From Pseudomonadales bacterium (lineage in GTDB: Bacteria; Pseudomonadota; Gammaproteobacteria; Pseudomonadales; Azotimanducaceae): a stretch of 7,048 nucleotides of DNA. Shown one piece after another: positions 6,313 to 7,048 of this stretch. The position numbers and the translations under genes were made by a program. A model generated the notes under the pieces. The model did not search any database and had not been told where the DNA came from. It saw only the letters and a list, made by a program, of their open reading frames with translations. The stretch's first letter is position 1; the number at the start of each line of letters is the position of its first letter. The stretch lies in contig JAKUTI010000139.1 of assembly GCA_022448765.1 (NCBI GenBank), positions 1 to 7,048 on the forward strand. The letters run 5' to 3'.

Positions 6313-7048
6313 TGCGTAGCCTTTCCGCCGACCAAAAAGTGTCGTTCTATGAGTGCGGTTATGTCGTTCTCGACGACATCGTGCCAATACGTGCCGTTAA
6401 CGCCGCCCGTCGCTTAATCAACCTAGGGTTGGGCAATTTGAGATCAAAGGCGCAAGCAGCTGCCATGGTCGCCCGAGCCGCCGAGAGGGGCATCAGCGCT
6501 CAGGGCGTCGAGCGTATTCAAGAAGCCACTCTCCAATCGATGCGGGCGGGCACCCACACTGAAGTCATGCAACTCCTTGATCCGGACAGCGATCTCATGT
6601 CCGTGATCCGAGACGCCCTCGGTGGCCCGATTCGCGACATAACGAGCGCTCAACTTGCGACCAGTTTTCCGGCGAATCCCGGCTCCCAAATCAACGAATC
6701 AGGTTATTCGGATGAAGACACCCCGTTTGGAGGGTGGCACGGGCACCTCGACGGACTCTGGAACGGCGCGACATTAGTCCATCAAGATACCTCAACACCG
6801 ATGTCGGAAAACGAGTGGCTCGACTGGCTAAAAGAACCCGCCAGAAACGGCGCGTTGAAATCGTACCCTGAACAAGGAACGACCATTTCCAACTTCACCG
6901 CCCTGTTGGGCATCCCGCTATCTGATCAAACTGCGCCGGGTTGCGGAAACTTAGGATTGTTGGCTGGCGCGCACCACCACATCGAACGTTTTTTTCAGAA
7001 GCAAGGCGATGCCGGTGGTCCCCTAGGCCCAGACGGTCCCGAATGGGA
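6312..7048 (+). CDS. Phytanoyl-CoA dioxygenase (PhyH)-family Fe(II)/2-oxoglutarate oxygenase, 3'-partial
   Basis: From ATG 6312 the frame stays open for 245 codons to the window end, so the C-terminus is missing. The N-terminus (LSADQKVSFYECGYVVLDDIVP) is the standard PhyH opening. GWHGHLDGLWNG supplies the iron-binding H-x-D as His145 and Asp147 (codons 6744-6752). GNLGLLAGAHHHIERFF (His221-223) occupies the place of the family's 'PGSH' segment. The distal iron-ligand His and the 2-oxoglutarate-binding Arg should come later and lie beyond the edge. Such enzymes hydroxylate small or CoA-linked substrates using O2 and 2-oxoglutarate; this one's substrate is unknown. No good ribosome binding site precedes the ATG (a weak AGG lies 17 bases away); the start is chosen by family alignment, since the upstream frame is open but does not look coding. 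It is divergent from RidA and may be under separate control. Confidence 0.85.
   Translation, partial: MRSLSADQKVSFYECGYVVLDDIVPIRAVNAARRLINLGLGNLRSKAQAAAMVARAAERGISAQGVERIQEATLQSMRAGTHTEVMQLLDPDSDLMSVIRDALGGPIRDITSAQLATSFPANPGSQINESGYSDEDTPFGGWHGHLDGLWNGATLVHQDTSTPMSENEWLDWLKEPARNGALKSYPEQGTTISNFTALLGIPLSDQTAPGCGNLGLLAGAHHHIERFFQKQGDAGGPLGPDGPEW

Noticed and set aside
6190..6387. 65-codon minus-strand frame across the divergent region
   Set aside because: It is Arg-rich with no family resemblance and overlaps both the intergenic region and the clearly coding PhyH-like start.
1..7048. CRISPR arrays, tRNA/rRNA genes, insertion sequences, attachment sites
   Set aside because: No repeat-spacer pattern, transposase or integrase coding sequence, terminal inverted repeats or RNA-gene signature was seen on either strand.

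Overview
This window looks like bacterial accessory metabolism. GC content is moderate (by eye a little over half), genes are tightly packed, and GTG and possibly TTG start codons are used. There are no RNA genes, mobile elements or CRISPR arrays. The gene families are common in metabolically versatile marine or soil Pseudomonadota, and several also occur in Actinomycetota. No lineage-diagnostic gene is present, so the organism stays open; an uncultivated proteobacterium is a weak guess.

Layout: (1) 1-2075, plus strand: the 3' portion of a large molybdopterin-binding hydroxylase subunit of the isoquinoline 1-oxidoreductase beta (IorB) / xanthine dehydrogenase family, truncated by the window's left edge. 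(2) 2076-2202: a 127-base gap with one small hairpin and a good ribosome binding site. (3) 2203-5761, plus strand: four genes separated by 17, 12 and 2 bases, almost certainly one transcript. They encode a TIGR03084/DinB-like putative metal-binding protein, a luciferase-like (LLM) flavin- or F420-dependent oxidoreductase, a serine alpha/beta hydrolase and a short-chain dehydrogenase (SDR). (4) 5768-6145, minus strand: a RidA/YjgF-family protein, convergent with the SDR across only 6 bases. (5) 6146-6311: a divergent intergenic region. (6) 6312-7048, plus strand: a phytanoyl-CoA dioxygenase (PhyH)-like Fe(II)/2-oxoglutarate oxygenase, cut by the right edge and open to the last base.

Together the genes read as a small-molecule oxidation or degradation locus: two or three oxygenating or hydroxylating enzymes (Mo-hydroxylase, LLM flavoprotein, PhyH-like oxygenase), a hydrolase, an alcohol/ketone dehydrogenase and a RidA protein that could remove imine or enamine intermediates. 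The LLM + alpha/beta hydrolase + RidA + SDR set is functionally reminiscent of the Rut pyrimidine-degradation pathway, and the IorB-like subunit belongs to a family that hydroxylates N-heterocycles. An N-heterocycle or cyclic-amide catabolic pathway is therefore a reasonable hypothesis. The substrate cannot be read from the sequence, and none of these enzymes is assigned a specific reaction here.
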